Source: Bryopsis sp. KO-2023 (lineage: Eukaryota > Chlorophyta > Ulvophyceae > Bryopsidales > Bryopsidaceae). From it: a stretch of DNA of 64,000 bases. Below the pieces are notes generated by a model, which saw nothing but the letters and a program-made list of their open reading frames with translations, did not search any database and was not told where the DNA came from. Made by a program: the position numbers and the translations under genes. The stretch covers positions 4,030,001-4,094,000 of the forward strand of contig BSYQ01000002.1 of the NCBI GenBank assembly GCA_030272585.1. Direction: 5' to 3'. Below are positions 33,627-44,408 of this stretch, one piece after another (position 1 is the first letter of the stretch; each line of letters opens with the position of its first letter).

Positions 33627-34155
33627 AGGTCCTTTGATAGCTACTTACTAGGTGCTATGAAAGTTTCGAACCTCTCTTATCTCTCTTGTTGGCGTTGAAT
33701 CTCTTTTCCAATACCGTTACCGTTTTAAAGTAAACATGTCCAACAATCCGACCATGCCTAATTTTGGTGAGAATTACCAGAAAGCCCTCTATCCCGTCGG
33801 TCGCCTAGCTCGACGTTTGACTACCAAAGGTTGGCGGAAACTAGAGAAGAATACTATTGTCGAAGGGAAAAAAGAGGAGAATAAGGTTATCGAGAGGAAA
33901 AGTTATATGAAGACCTTTTTCTTTTATTGTTTTTATTTCTTGGTCGCGGCGCAAGATATCTCTTTTTCTTTAATATAAGGTAAGGTTGATCAAGAAGAGC
34001 CCGTTCAAGTTCCGGCCGGAAAAGCGCTTGTTCAAGTTCCGATAGAAGAATCGAAGGCACAGGAAAACGACCCTGTGTGGTCTTGGTTTGAAGACAACCA
34101 AACACCTCCACCCACGGATCCTTCCGGTCTGCCACCACCTCCACCACGAAGATGA
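33627..34155 (+). pseudogene. retroelement module A, second copy, with Gag-like frame
   Basis: The leader matches 24278 onward. The ORF from 33736 reads FGENYQKALYPVGRLARRL, reaches a TAA at 33976, and the same frame then continues with coding character (QEEPVQVPAGKALVQVP, then a Pro-rich PPPTDPSGLPPPPPRR) to a TGA near 34153. Either the TAA is a nonsense change or a short AT-rich intron is removed. Confidence 0.4.
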
Positions 34156-34556
34156 GAAGGACGATGAAAAAAACGCTTAGGATAATGCGTTGAGCTGGTA
34201 TCAAACAATGAGTCGGGTTTTCCTCTCATTGTTTCTTTTCTTATCATATATTTTTGTTGAGAAAACGCTCGCAAACTTACCAACTCCATGAATGCACTCG
34301 AATAGACCCGATCTCTCAATGAATCAAAGTGTTCTCTAAAATTCCAAGGCGATAGGGCTGGTTGATTAATTTGGAACAATGATAAGAAAGTAATACAAAC
34401 CTCATCATAGATGCCCAAGATGAGTATAAACCTCTCATTGTTGTTGCTTTTGAGATTGCGTGTACAATAGATCTCACTAACAGAGGAGGGAGCGGTGCTC
34501 GAACACATAAAACTAAAAGAAGAAACATGGAAACAATGACAAGAAAAGATGACCAC

Positions 34557-34760
34557 GCAAGGAGCAACAACTTGTCGAGTTATGACGACTCCAGGACTAA
34601 AGACAAAGACATTTTTTAGGCGCTTCTTCAAAAATTACGGTGCTGGTATCATTAGAAGGATTTCGACCTTTTTTAGGAGCGAGCGTAATTAAGATAAGCA
34701 GAGCCCAAGAGCTTCTAATCAAAAATTTTCGGGCCGGTGGACTGGACTCAAGAAATCCAA
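34557..34760 (+). repeat. retroelement module B, second copy
   Basis: Aligns with 31366-31600 with several small indels; the frame is broken. Confidence 0.6.
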
Positions 34761-35326
34761 CAAGGTGCCCTTTGGGACGCAAGAGAAGCCAAGTTAATTA
34801 GATATTAAAGAAAACGTGCAAGCATCTATATTTAAAGGGCAAGTTGCGAAGGTAAAAGCTTCACGAAAGGGTTGAGGACACAATTCCATTTTATTTTCCT
34901 GTTTCGACCCACAAACGAGCTTGTTAATAAGCTTCAACAAGCCGTTTTTTTCTTATCACCTATGGGTTTTCTCGACTCGCTCGGAGTCGCAATATCCAAA
35001 AAAAAAAGGGGCACCAGAGGGAAGGAAGTGGAAATCGAGGACCTTATTATTTTGAGACCTTGGGGTATAATTGTCTTAGATTAGCGACAAGGCAGTGGGG
35101 ACAATAGCCCCATGTTCCACAGTCACTACAGACTGTGGGGCTTATGTTAAAAAAGCTTTTGATGGCTGTTTAGCGTGGGACTGGGTACGGTGTTTATGCC
35201 ACTTAGTGCATAACATCGTATCGTGCGGGGTCCAAAAGGTTTAAAAAATAAGGTTTTTTCCCTTGGGTGACACTTGAATTACATGTCGAAGTATAAAAAA
35301 GGAATGAAAATAGCCACCCCCTGATA

Positions 35327-35857
35327 TTGCTGCCCGACACATCTTCCGGAACATTTGATCGATGGTATATATATATCTATATTAGAAGAGTTATAACAAG
35401 GTCGGGATCCGAAACGAAATTTTGTTGCTCCTATTTAAAAGAAAGGGATTGCTCGAGCCCAACAAGCTCTATAGTACATAAACCTTTCTTGTTACTTCGT
35501 AATATATCGGCTTTACGCAAACGTTTCGACACATCGTTCAGCACACGCACACGAGCCGATAAGAATATTGTTGCAATCAAAGCGGGCGTTATTCTCCGTG
35601 AAGAGCAAAAGTATAAGGCAACCTGTATTTGCCCAAGTCTGCACCTTTTTTGTCCTCTTAGTCACACATCAATTAGTGAAACGAAAATTTTAGGAAAAAG
35701 CAAGATACATCAGAAAAAGTCTCAAGGTCTCATCATTCAGGAATTTTCTGTTGTAACAACAAGGTTAACCACTTGTAGTTCGATAAAAGATGAAGCAAAC
35801 AACGATAAAGGCGAATCATGGTGTGTTTTTTTCCATGATTTCGAGATATGGCTATGA
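35327..35857 (+). pseudogene. retroelement module C, second copy, 176-codon frame
   Basis: The better preserved of the two module C copies: VITRSGSETKFCCSYL, LLRNISALRKRFDTSF, EEQKYKATCICPSLHLF. No reverse transcriptase, RNase H or integrase motif is visible. The module order A-B-C from 33627 to 35857 probably traces one degenerate element. Confidence 0.35.
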
Positions 35858-35924
35858 GAAGGGCTTAAATGAGTTGAAAGAAGAATTGTTGCAACGAAAG
35901 GCAGTAAGTTATTAAGTGTTGATT

Positions 35925-36345
35925 AACGTAACTCCTAGATTTCAACAATTTGACTTCGTAAGGACACGAACAGTCGAAAACACTCTACCAATTCCGCAAC
36001 CTTTTTCCTGTGCGGGTTAGACTCCCGGGGGGGTGACGGAGTTTTATGAGCTCGAATTACTTTCTTCATGTGTAATCCTGGTTTGATTTCCATCTTTTTC
36101 TCAAATAGGTTTTAATGTAAGAGCAACATCATAAAATGTGGCAGAGCAAAGGTCAACCCCATAGTTCTGTACAATTATGATTATATAAGCGAAGCGAATC
36201 TTTCATAACAGCATTTATACTTAAGATCACCCCCTAAGTTGATAAGAAAGAGTCGAGGCTCCGGCTCCATGAAATAACTGCAACCGATAAGAGGGCGGTG
36301 GAAGATTTATATGGGGAACCTTATAAAATAGTTGGTGTTTGGATT
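35925..36345. other. no supported gene; tRNA-like traces
   Basis: The minus strand near 35965-36005 contains TTGGTAGAGTG, reminiscent of a D-arm, but no matching T-arm or acceptor follows. Nothing else is supported. Confidence 0.25.
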
Positions 36346-36369
36346 TACTATCGAGATGCTATATGGTGA

Positions 36370-36642
36370 GATAAAAAAGGATTTGAACGGGTTGGTGAAC
36401 GTCTCGAGCAACAAGGTAAAATGTTAAATACGAAACTCGATGCTTTGAATGAAAAAGTGGATTTGCTAAGTGAGCGTATGGCGGGTTGGGAACTCAGGAT
36501 GGGGGTGATAGAGGGTCGCCTAGATTCTTTTGAGGGTAGCATCGAGAAACAAGGGGACAAGAGAGATGAAGGACGCGATAGACCAGTTGTGCGCCATGTA
36601 GGGGGATGTGGATATTCAGCTCGAGACGGTGGATCCGTTTAA
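36370..36642 (+). pseudogene. coiled-coil fragment
   Basis: About 90 open codons with clear heptads (ERVGERLEQQ, KLDALNEKVDLLSERM, GVIEGRLDSFEGSIEKQ). The frame then shifts, because the neighbouring frame continues in coding style (KDAIDQLCAM, VDIQLETVDPF). Probably another decayed structural protein of a retroelement. Confidence 0.4.
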
Positions 36643-36649
36643 AGCGGGC

Positions 36650-39480
36650 CGATGAGCGTTTGGGGAATATTACTTTATCCTTCTTGAAGGCGCAAGAAAG
36701 GTTATACACATATATATATATGTCCCAAAAGTGTTGCACCTGTGTGTTTCAAGGATGTCGAGAGGGAGGGTGTTATCCTTCAAGGCAAAATGAAGGCATT
36801 TTCTTATGAACTCCAGAAAGCATCCGACGTCGTTAATGACACGATGAAAGGGATCCGTGGTCCAAGCGAAGACTTGAAGATGGTTGAGAACTACCTAGAA
36901 AAAAGATGATAAGGAAACGGAAGGACAAATCTAACGTCACGTTCTTACGAAAAAAAGGTTGAAAGGAAATGAGGACGAAACTGTGCATTGTTTCGATACT
37001 ATAGTGGTGGTGAACAGGCATTTCTTTTTAACCTCGAGTTGGAGAAGCTCACAGAAGTTGTGATTTCTACATTAAACCCGCGAGATTCCAACATTACTTC
37101 TAATGAAAGAATGCAATCGTAGCAACATGATTTTCAAAAGCGAAAGGAGTTCAACGATAGATGCATCAATAAGAAAGTGCTGAAGACAAAAAACACTATC
37201 ACTTTATAAAGTCACACCACGTACGCTCCAAAGAGGTTTATCCAATCTAATTAGATGATTTTTAATATCGATTAATCTTCCCATCCGAGTTTAAGTTTAC
37301 CTCGACCAACGCATTAAAAAAACAAGCGATGTCCCGACCATACCCACGTTAAGGTAATAACCAAACAAAGTACAGAAGCCTATGTGTTGATAACGCGTTG
37401 TTACATAGCCTATGTTCATGCTTAGTGTTCGAAACAACTTTTGTGCACGACCATCTCCGTGGTCGTTCAATAACGGTCACAACATTTAGGGAATACGCTT
37501 TTCAATGTTATCGAAAACTAAGCTTCCGAGCCTCATAATAGCTGGAGGATCTAAGGTTAATGACGGAGCCTACGGAAAAGGAGTTTTGGATAACACGACG
37601 TCAATCGGATTAGACGTCATTTAATAATGAAAACAATCTCCTCACATCTACCGTGGTCGCGCTCTACCTGCCTTGAGCCACTATGGGGGCCGGAAGAGAG
37701 ACGTGCATCTTACTTATCGATACAAAGTTGAGTTTTCGAATTGGCATAAAAGACATCTAGGATTTCCGATCGGCATATTGTTTAAGCATTTTTAATCCCG
37801 ATGCCTAAGCACAAGACTACTAATAACAACCTTTCACACACTTCTTGTATAAGTTCGGCCGGATAAGGAAGTGCCTTCTATTTGTTTTGGAAATATTTAG
37901 GAATCGCTAGCGATATCCTCGTTGGATGCAAAAACCATGGCTTTCATAGGTCATAGTGACGAAAATCAAGAAGAAAAAAGGGATCTTACAATGGGGCTCA
38001 GAGTTCAATCCCACTTTGTACACACCTCCCACACCTCCTCATGCAACCCATGACACCAAGTCAGTGCATTTTCTGGTCACACGGAAAGGCATTGCTACGG
38101 GAGCAATTGATTTCATAGGACTTTACAAAGGTGCCTACTTTACTCCTTAGTGTATAAGAGGTATTGCTATCGCTACAACCCTTGATCAATGTCGAAGGAG
38201 GTAACAAGAAACTATCAAGGTAGGGCGACCCGAAAGCGAGATTAAATGAAAGTAACACTCGACAAGGTTTGTCGACTTGGGAACCAGACGTCTCGAAGAA
38301 CTCATGACTTAAAAGAGTGATAGAATTCTCTATAGAGAATCGACCTTATGCCATTTTGTAAACAAACAAATTGCGAAGCTTTTTTGTTTTTTTAGATTTA
38401 GATAGAGTCTATCGACACTATGGGAGAGAGAGCAGCTGGACGAAGTAAAATGACATGACTTCAAAGATTCCGACAAATCGATAAATTCATATCAAGTTTA
38501 TTTGTCTAGGTGGAGAGAGTCATGGTGCTCATTTTCAAGAGGAATAACTAAAAATCATAGTCTAGTGATTCATTGTACGAAATAAAGAAAATCACGTTGT
38601 TTTTTCTATATCTTCTTGATCACCCTAGAAGGGGAAACCACCACCATAGTCTCGACACGAATTCTATACACTAGATGTTTTTTTTGTCTGCATAACAAGG
38701 TCACATCTTAGGGTGCAAAAGATTACAACTTTTGATGTTTTTTGTCTTTTTTTTGGGAGGGGGGGAGATCTTTGGACTCGAAAAAAAAAATCGGAGCCTG
38801 AGGGGGGGGGGGGTTGGTTTCGCAACCGGGAAAAGAAAAAGAGGAATAATAAAAAAGAAACATTCATATATAGAAATGTATATAAACGTTTCTTTTTTAT
38901 TATTCCTTTTTTTTACAGAAATGTATCTTTCTATATCCATCAGTGTGAATCGATTTTGTTTTTTCTCCTTTTATTTTTCACCTGAGTTGCTTCTCCCATG
39001 CGTTCAACAACCCATCCTAAAATGTTTTTCGAATGAAATGGAGATACCTCTGTGGCGACACCAAATTGATCAAAACTGATTCGCTCGGAGCGACAATATC
39101 TCCATGTCAGTCATGCAACCCTGAGGAATCACCCATGAGGTTCATCATTCTCAGAAAAAAAAAAAAAAAAAAACTATTTGAGAAAAATCCAGCAAGCCTA
39201 ACAAAAAGAAACTGAAAATATCCATGCAGTCAACTCACACTTTAAAAAAGAAAAAATAGGAAGGGGACAAATGTATTCACTAAAACAACAAAAAAAAGGG
39301 AAAACACAATGCAGGAAGAATTCACAAAAAACATCAAGACGAGGAAGGATGAGAAAATACGAATACACATTTTTTTTAATCTATATTTTTACTGGAAATA
39401 ACTATCTATTTTCTGAAATATTTTTTTTGGTGGGAAAAATCCTAGAGGGGATAAAAATTGCAGAAACTGATTGAGAAAAA
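36650..39480. other. no supported gene
   Basis: AT-rich block end, then homopolymer-rich DNA (G run near 38800-38813, A runs near 39152-39171). No frame with support. Confidence 0.35.
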
Positions 39481-39491
39481 GAGAGATTCTA

Positions 39492-39785
39492 TCAAGAATT
39501 GAAATGAAAAACATCTCTTGCTTTCTCAGAGTTCTTTTTCCTCCTCCACAAACAGCCACAAACCTGAGTTCCAACAAACAGCCCCAAGAATATCGATGGG
39601 CAGCCCACCGCCATCCCAAGAATTCCTGGTTGGAAACAAAACAGTGATTGTTGGAAAGGAAAAAAAAGCATGACCGGTTGTGTTATCAAAAAGGTTGCAA
39701 GTCTGACAGAGGAGCTTGCAGTCACCAACTGATCAGCAAATCTCGGAATAACTTTTGAAGAGAACGTAGTGGAGAGGCTTTGCTC
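39492..39785 (-). CDS. exon of a polytopic membrane protein
   Basis: 97 open codons to the stop at 39492, reading KVIPRFADQLVTASSSVRLA, TFLITQPVMLFFPFQQ, then GILGMAVGCPSIFLGLFVG and a basic tail. At least two membrane helices are visible. A TAG just upstream (39786-39788) could serve as splice acceptor. The pattern is typical of a transporter, but no family motif is certain. Upstream exons not found. Confidence 0.35.
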   Translation of the reverse strand, partial: EQSLSTTFSSKVIPRFADQLVTASSSVRLATFLITQPVMLFFPFQQSLFCFQPGILGMAVGCPSIFLGLFVGTQVCGCLWRRKKNSEKARDVFHFNS

Positions 39786-41049
39786 CTACTCAATGTTCAT
39801 TGCAAATTTATCAATAGCCCTGAAGGAGGAAAAAATAAAAGAGCTGAGAATTGAAGATAGTAAGAAAAGAAACCCACAGAAAATGAAAGAAATAAACCTG
39901 GTTGAAAAGGGAAAAAAAAAGTGTATTTTTTTGAGTTTTTCTCTTCTTCACTTGTGGTTTTCTTTTATTATTTCCACTGCCAACATCTCATTTTCTTGGT
40001 TTTGAAATAATGCAGGAGGAAAAAAAATGTTCAATGCTGAGTTCAAAAAACTACTTTGAATTTTTTTGAAGGAGATACATAAGATATATTTGAAAAGAAA
40101 TAAAAACTTACAGCTCAGCACCTGTTTTTCTTTTCTTTTTTCCCTACGAAAAAAGAAATGGGTTATCGACCAAAAATAAAATAAGATAAAGAACAACAGG
40201 AAAAGGTAAAAAATTAAAGGAAGAACCAATTATTTTCATTTTTTTTCCTTTTTATTTGTATTTTTTCTGGGGAGGGTCTGGAAAAAAAATATATATATAT
40301 TTCATTTTTATAATACCTCGTTTTAGCGGAGGAGAAGCGTCACCTTGTTTTGTTTTCGCCGAAATCCTTCTTCCTGACGACCTGCGCAGCGGAAAAAACA
40401 CGAAAAAAAAAAAAAACCCTTTGATTTTTCAACACGATACATATTTTCTCTTCACGACCTTGAGTCGCGAAACCCCACACCAAGAAAACAACACCTTCCA
40501 GCGAGAAAAAGCAAGAGATGAAAAAAAAAAAAAAAAAAAAAAAAAAAACAGAAATGAGCAGAGCTTTCGACAGGGGTTTTGAGGTCCCCATGTTTCACCG
40601 TCCGCCATTTTCCGAGCGCATACCCTGCGACCGTTGAGCGACTTTTTTTTTCGCTTGGCTTTTCCTTTCCCAAGTTCGTCGTCGGAGAGAGGGAAGGAAC
40701 TCCTTCGTCGCTATCCACCCCACGATTTTTTTTCCCTTCTTCCCAGCGCAAAAAAAAAAATCCGAAAAATGAGGGAACCCCAATTTAGTGTGTTCTCCAC
40801 AGGTGCAGTGACGTAAGGAACCTTTTTTTAGCGTTTTGTGCGTTTTAGCATTTATTCCTCCCGATCATTCCAATCACCCCGCCGCCAGGGCGCGATTTTC
40901 CACACCACACAAACACAAGACACCTGTTCGAGAAAAAAACAAAACCTATTCGCTTTCCTAACCGCCGCCACCACCACGCCCAGTCCCAGTTTCAACTCCA
41001 GCAATCGCGGGCTGGAACAGAATGGCGTCGAACCAATGCTCTGTGCGAA

Positions 41050-41107
41050 CAGCCCGCAAGCCGCGCCATGACTTAACTCAATGCAAATTCGCTGCGGCAG
41101 CTTAGTA
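41050..41107 (+). repeat. short direct repeat, partner at 41425-41477
   Basis: Shares GCAAGCCGCGCCATGA, AACTCAATGC, ATTCGCTG and GGCAGCTTAGTAG in the same order, 375 bp apart. Confidence 0.75.
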
Positions 41108-41424
41108 GTGAATGTAAAATGGGATTCTTTTTATAGTGAACGCTGTCAACTCGCAGCAAAGGGGTTACACTGTTTTGGAGTAATAACGAATGTTTCAGTA
41201 GAACACATGGTGCGCTGGTAGCGCAGAGTTAACACGAGCTGGAACAGTTCGTGAAGGTTTGGTGTTGAGCTGCAGCGACGGAGTTTCGTTGGGAAAACAA
41301 GAAGTCGAGACAAGTATAAAGGAGGGGACGTTTTCGGAGTTTGTATCTTTTGGTTTTGTAAACACTTTCCGACAGGTCTGTGTATTCTCCCTATTTCCGA
41401 CTTTAATTACGTTGGTGCGACACC

Positions 41425-41477
41425 GCAAGCCGCGCCATGATCCAACTCAATGCGGATTCGCTGAGGCAGCTTAGTAG
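41425..41477 (+). repeat. short direct repeat, partner at 41050-41107
   Basis: Second copy; see partner. Confidence 0.75.
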
Positions 41478-41738
41478 AAAAGACGACGGGGCGGCTGTTT
41501 TGCCGCATTCGGTGCACGGCACGACACGTTGTGACCGACAGGGCGAAATTTCGCAATGATTTTCTGTGCCAGAGCAGCAGCCGCGGTAAAGAATAAATTC
41601 ACGCCCCTCTGACGTTCGAGCAACAATATTGTTTGTTTGCTGCTACGACTGCTATCAAACCAGAATCACATCTTTTGAATTGCTGGTTCGTGGAAAAAAA
41701 AACACTCTTTTCTGTACCGTGGACGACTTAACATCACG

Positions 41739-43504
41739 ATGAAGACTATTGCTTTGGCTGTGTTGGTTTTCGCTTGCTTGGCTCAATGCGCTCTGGCCTC
41801 AGTGCAACCTAGAAAATGCCCGTCAGGTCCCTCGACCAACTGTAGCGCTGTCTCGACTCTTCAGATCGAGGCCACGATAGGAAAGTGCAGAGGGACCTCT
41901 TCGGCCAACTGCAAGGTTAGCTCACAAAACACCAAGGAAGCATAAAAAAACCCAAACTTCTCTACACTCGATGGTCTAATTCGACAAATATAGAAAACAC
42001 AACGCCCACTGGCGTTATTTAACCGTTATTTTTTTTATTTTTTTTTGTTATTTAACCCAACCTAAGGAAGCATGGGAATTGCTCAACGTCGTAGCTGTAT
42101 GCGTTTTGTCGGAATTGTTTGTTTGGGGTTTGTACTACAGTTTGTTGAACCGGGGGGGTTGTTTCCTTGCAGACCTGGTCCCAGTCTCAGGAAGTTTTCC
42201 AGGAGGCTTTCGAGGAGTGGTGGAGTGAGGGAGAGACTAAGGACATCTGTGAAGGAAACAAGATCGAAGTCGCTGCTCAGGCTGTCGCCACCGCGATCGC
42301 CAAGGTGTGGACGTCCGCCGCGGTCGATGTTGAGTGTGACGATAAGTCACAGGGCTTCTCTTGCGGTTGGTCCTTCGCCAACGGACAAACTTTCGGATTT
42401 GCCCTTGTTGAGGCTGTCGCGGCAGCTGCTGCTGACGCCAGTTTGGCGTTGGAGGAGCGCGAACAGGAGGGTCCTGAGGTTGCAGACGCTTTGTGCTTCG
42501 CCGATATCCGTGCTATTTCCGGTGTCTTCACCCAGGCAGCTTCCGATGCCGCCGCTGATGCTTGCACTGGTACCGGCCAGGAACCCGCCTCTGTGTACGA
42601 GAGCTCTTTCGTCTCCTCGATCAACACCGCCGTTGCTGCTGCCTTCACCTCCGCCAGTGGCATAGTCTGCAGAAGTGAGCTTGGATTGAGCTTAAGTATA
42701 TCTAGATTGCTGTTCTCAGCTGCAACAGTGTTGTCTTGATGTATATAGCAAGTGACATTTCCATGTTCGATGTTACGATGCGATCCCCACCATTGCAATC
42801 TTACTAGTACTGATACTAGTACTAATAATCTTACTAGTACTGATACTAGTACTAATAATCTTACTAGTACTAGTACTAGTACTTAATCTTATCAGTACTG
42901 ATATCTTCTCGATTGCTCGCTATGGACAGAAGATGGTGACGATGTCACCGCCGGATCCTTTTGCCGGGGTGAGGGAGGAGTCGACTCCACCTCAAGGATA
43001 TTCGAGGAGAGATATGGCAACTTCTGCTTCGGTCTCTCTGATATCCCCGCTTGCGAGGGACTTGGTGGATCCACCTGCTGTTCCCTCAAGCCCAACGCAC
43101 GATCGTGCCGATTCAACAAGGACCCGAAGTGCACGTACGTTTTTTGCTGCGCCTGTTGTAGCTTCCGCTTGACAATGCTTTTCTGTAAAATATATAATAA
43201 AATTTAAAAGATATCCTAGAAATGGATCAAAATTTAGCTTAATTGTGAGAAAAATAGAAAAAATTAAGTATGGGAAAAGTATATGATTGATTCGAAGAGC
43301 GCCTAGAAATTCAATTGTCTGATGGAAACTTTGTGTGTTATGGAGGAGTGTCTCTGTTTAATTGATGATTGACCGCTTTTTTCCTTATGTTTTTTCAGTG
43401 GAAGATGCAGAAGGACCACTTGGCGTGCAGTCAAGGCCGAGAACGGCAGGAAAGTCTGGAGAGACCAGATTAGTAACGTCGAGTGCTTCTGCAAGGACGA
43501 TTAG
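41739..43504 (+). CDS. secreted Cys-rich, Ala-rich protein, four exons, 329 residues
   Basis: Exons 41739-41915, 42173-42674, 42930-43134 and 43399-43504. All introns are GT-AG with in-phase joins (0, 1, 2), and the total is 990 nt including TAG. Residues 1-20 are a textbook signal peptide (MKTIALAVLVFACLAQCALA). Residues 21-59 form a short Cys-containing region. Residues 60-226 are acidic and helical with Ala-rich stretches (ALVEAVAAAAADASLALEE) and a few Cys. Residues 227-329 are Cys-rich (GSTCCSLKPN, TGRCRRTTW, VECFCKDD) and probably disulfide-bonded. I do not recognise the family. It is likely extracellular or cell-wall associated. Intron 2 contains a tandem ACTAGTACT array. Confidence 0.75.
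42803..42903 (+). repeat. tandem ACTAGTACT-type array inside intron 2
   Basis: Repeated words TTACTAGTACTGATACTAGT and ACTAGTACTAATAATC build an imperfect array with many short palindromes, fully inside intron 2 of the secreted protein gene. Confidence 0.8.
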
Positions 43505-43973
43505 ATGTAATACTTAGGTCTAGCCAATTTTCAAGAGATGAGATTGAAACCTAAAAAAGGTTGATTTCCGGAGTGTCAGTTTTCTGGACTCCCTGCGGGG
43601 ATGTGCTTAAAAACACCTTGTAGTTTAAGTCCTGGTGATCATGTCAAAATGCGGGCTTCGTGATCGGAAAAAGAGTGACAGACAGCGGTTGGGGAAGTCG
43701 TTCGAGAGAGACCTTCACAGAGTCGACACGTATGTGAGACTGCAGTCGTTCAACAAGCAACGGTTTTACACAGCCCTTAGAGAAACCCCTTCAACAACAG
43801 CAAATACGATCTCCAATAATATACCCTAGCCTGGGTATTCGGAACGTCGACCTTCGCAGAGAAAACACCCCCACGAACACAACCCAACGATTCATCCGGC
43901 GAGCACCCTCAAATGCCAGTAAACGGTCTCTCACGGACGCTATGGTGAGCTTTTGTGGCTTGGCCTGTGTGTC

Positions 43974-44408
43974 CAATGCTTGTGGCTGAAAGCTGTGTCC
44001 GTCAAAAAAGTATACGACTGCCCCTTGCACTAGCCAGGTTTTCCAGGGGCGGTGGAAGACGTCCATTTCTTGAAGAAAACACGACTGAAATGGCAGGTGG
44101 AACGTTCCACCTGCTGTGAGCTCAAAAACTAAGGTGCGAGCTGTCGGGTCGGGGGAGGGGGGTATATTTCTCGTTCTCGGAAATAGTTTTCTTGTGGAAT
44201 GACTGCGCTGTACGTTGGTTTTTCTGGTGAGTTTTTCTGATGTTGAGTTTTGGGCTATATGACTTTTTGGGGGTCAGGAGGAGCGTGGCGGCTCAACACC
44301 ACGCTGAAGTTGGAACAGACCCGCTATCTTTAACAAGGTGCATGCGAGTGTTGTCCTTGCGACTTAAACCCGAGTTTCCGGCGGGGGTTCAAATCCCTCC
44401 CGTCACAT
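43974..44408 (+). repeat. about 435-bp repeat ending in a tRNA-Leu-like sequence; inverted partner at 53462-53900
   Basis: Aligns along its length with the reverse complement of 53462-53900: CTTGTGGCTG, CGACTGCCCCTTGCAC, TTCCACCTGCTGTGAGCTC, AGTTTTCTTGTGGA and GAAGTTGGAACAGACCCGC in order. It ends with the T-arm, acceptor strand and T-run of a tRNA-like sequence, an arrangement suggesting a Pol III-related mobile element with its tRNA part at the 3' end. Confidence 0.7.
44311..44407 (+). ncRNA. tRNA-Leu(TAA)-like 3' half with T-run
   Basis: GACTTAAACC resembles a Leu(TAA) anticodon loop. It is followed by a long variable-type region, a T-arm (GGGGG, TTCAAAT, CCCTC) and the acceptor strand CCGTCAC with A, then ATTTTT as a Pol III stop. 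The complementary 5' acceptor strand is not present upstream, so it is not a complete tRNA gene. Confidence 0.4.

Larger units (their letters stand above)
39800..41700. other. intergenic; poly-A/T tracts and two related short blocks
   Basis: Long A runs near 40517-40547 and mixed T-rich DNA. Two direct copies of a block containing GCAAGCCGCGCCATGA, CAACTCAATGC-type sequence and GGCAGCTTAGTAG occur at 41050-41107 and 41425-41477. I see no gene. Confidence 0.4.

Noticed and set aside
35925..36020. Possible tRNA on the minus strand
   Set aside because: Only a D-arm-like word is present; the T-arm and acceptor cannot be formed.
42072..42798. 197-codon plus and 173-codon minus frames over exon 2 of the secreted gene
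   Set aside because: Shadows of the correctly spliced frame, which has a signal peptide and in-phase junctions.
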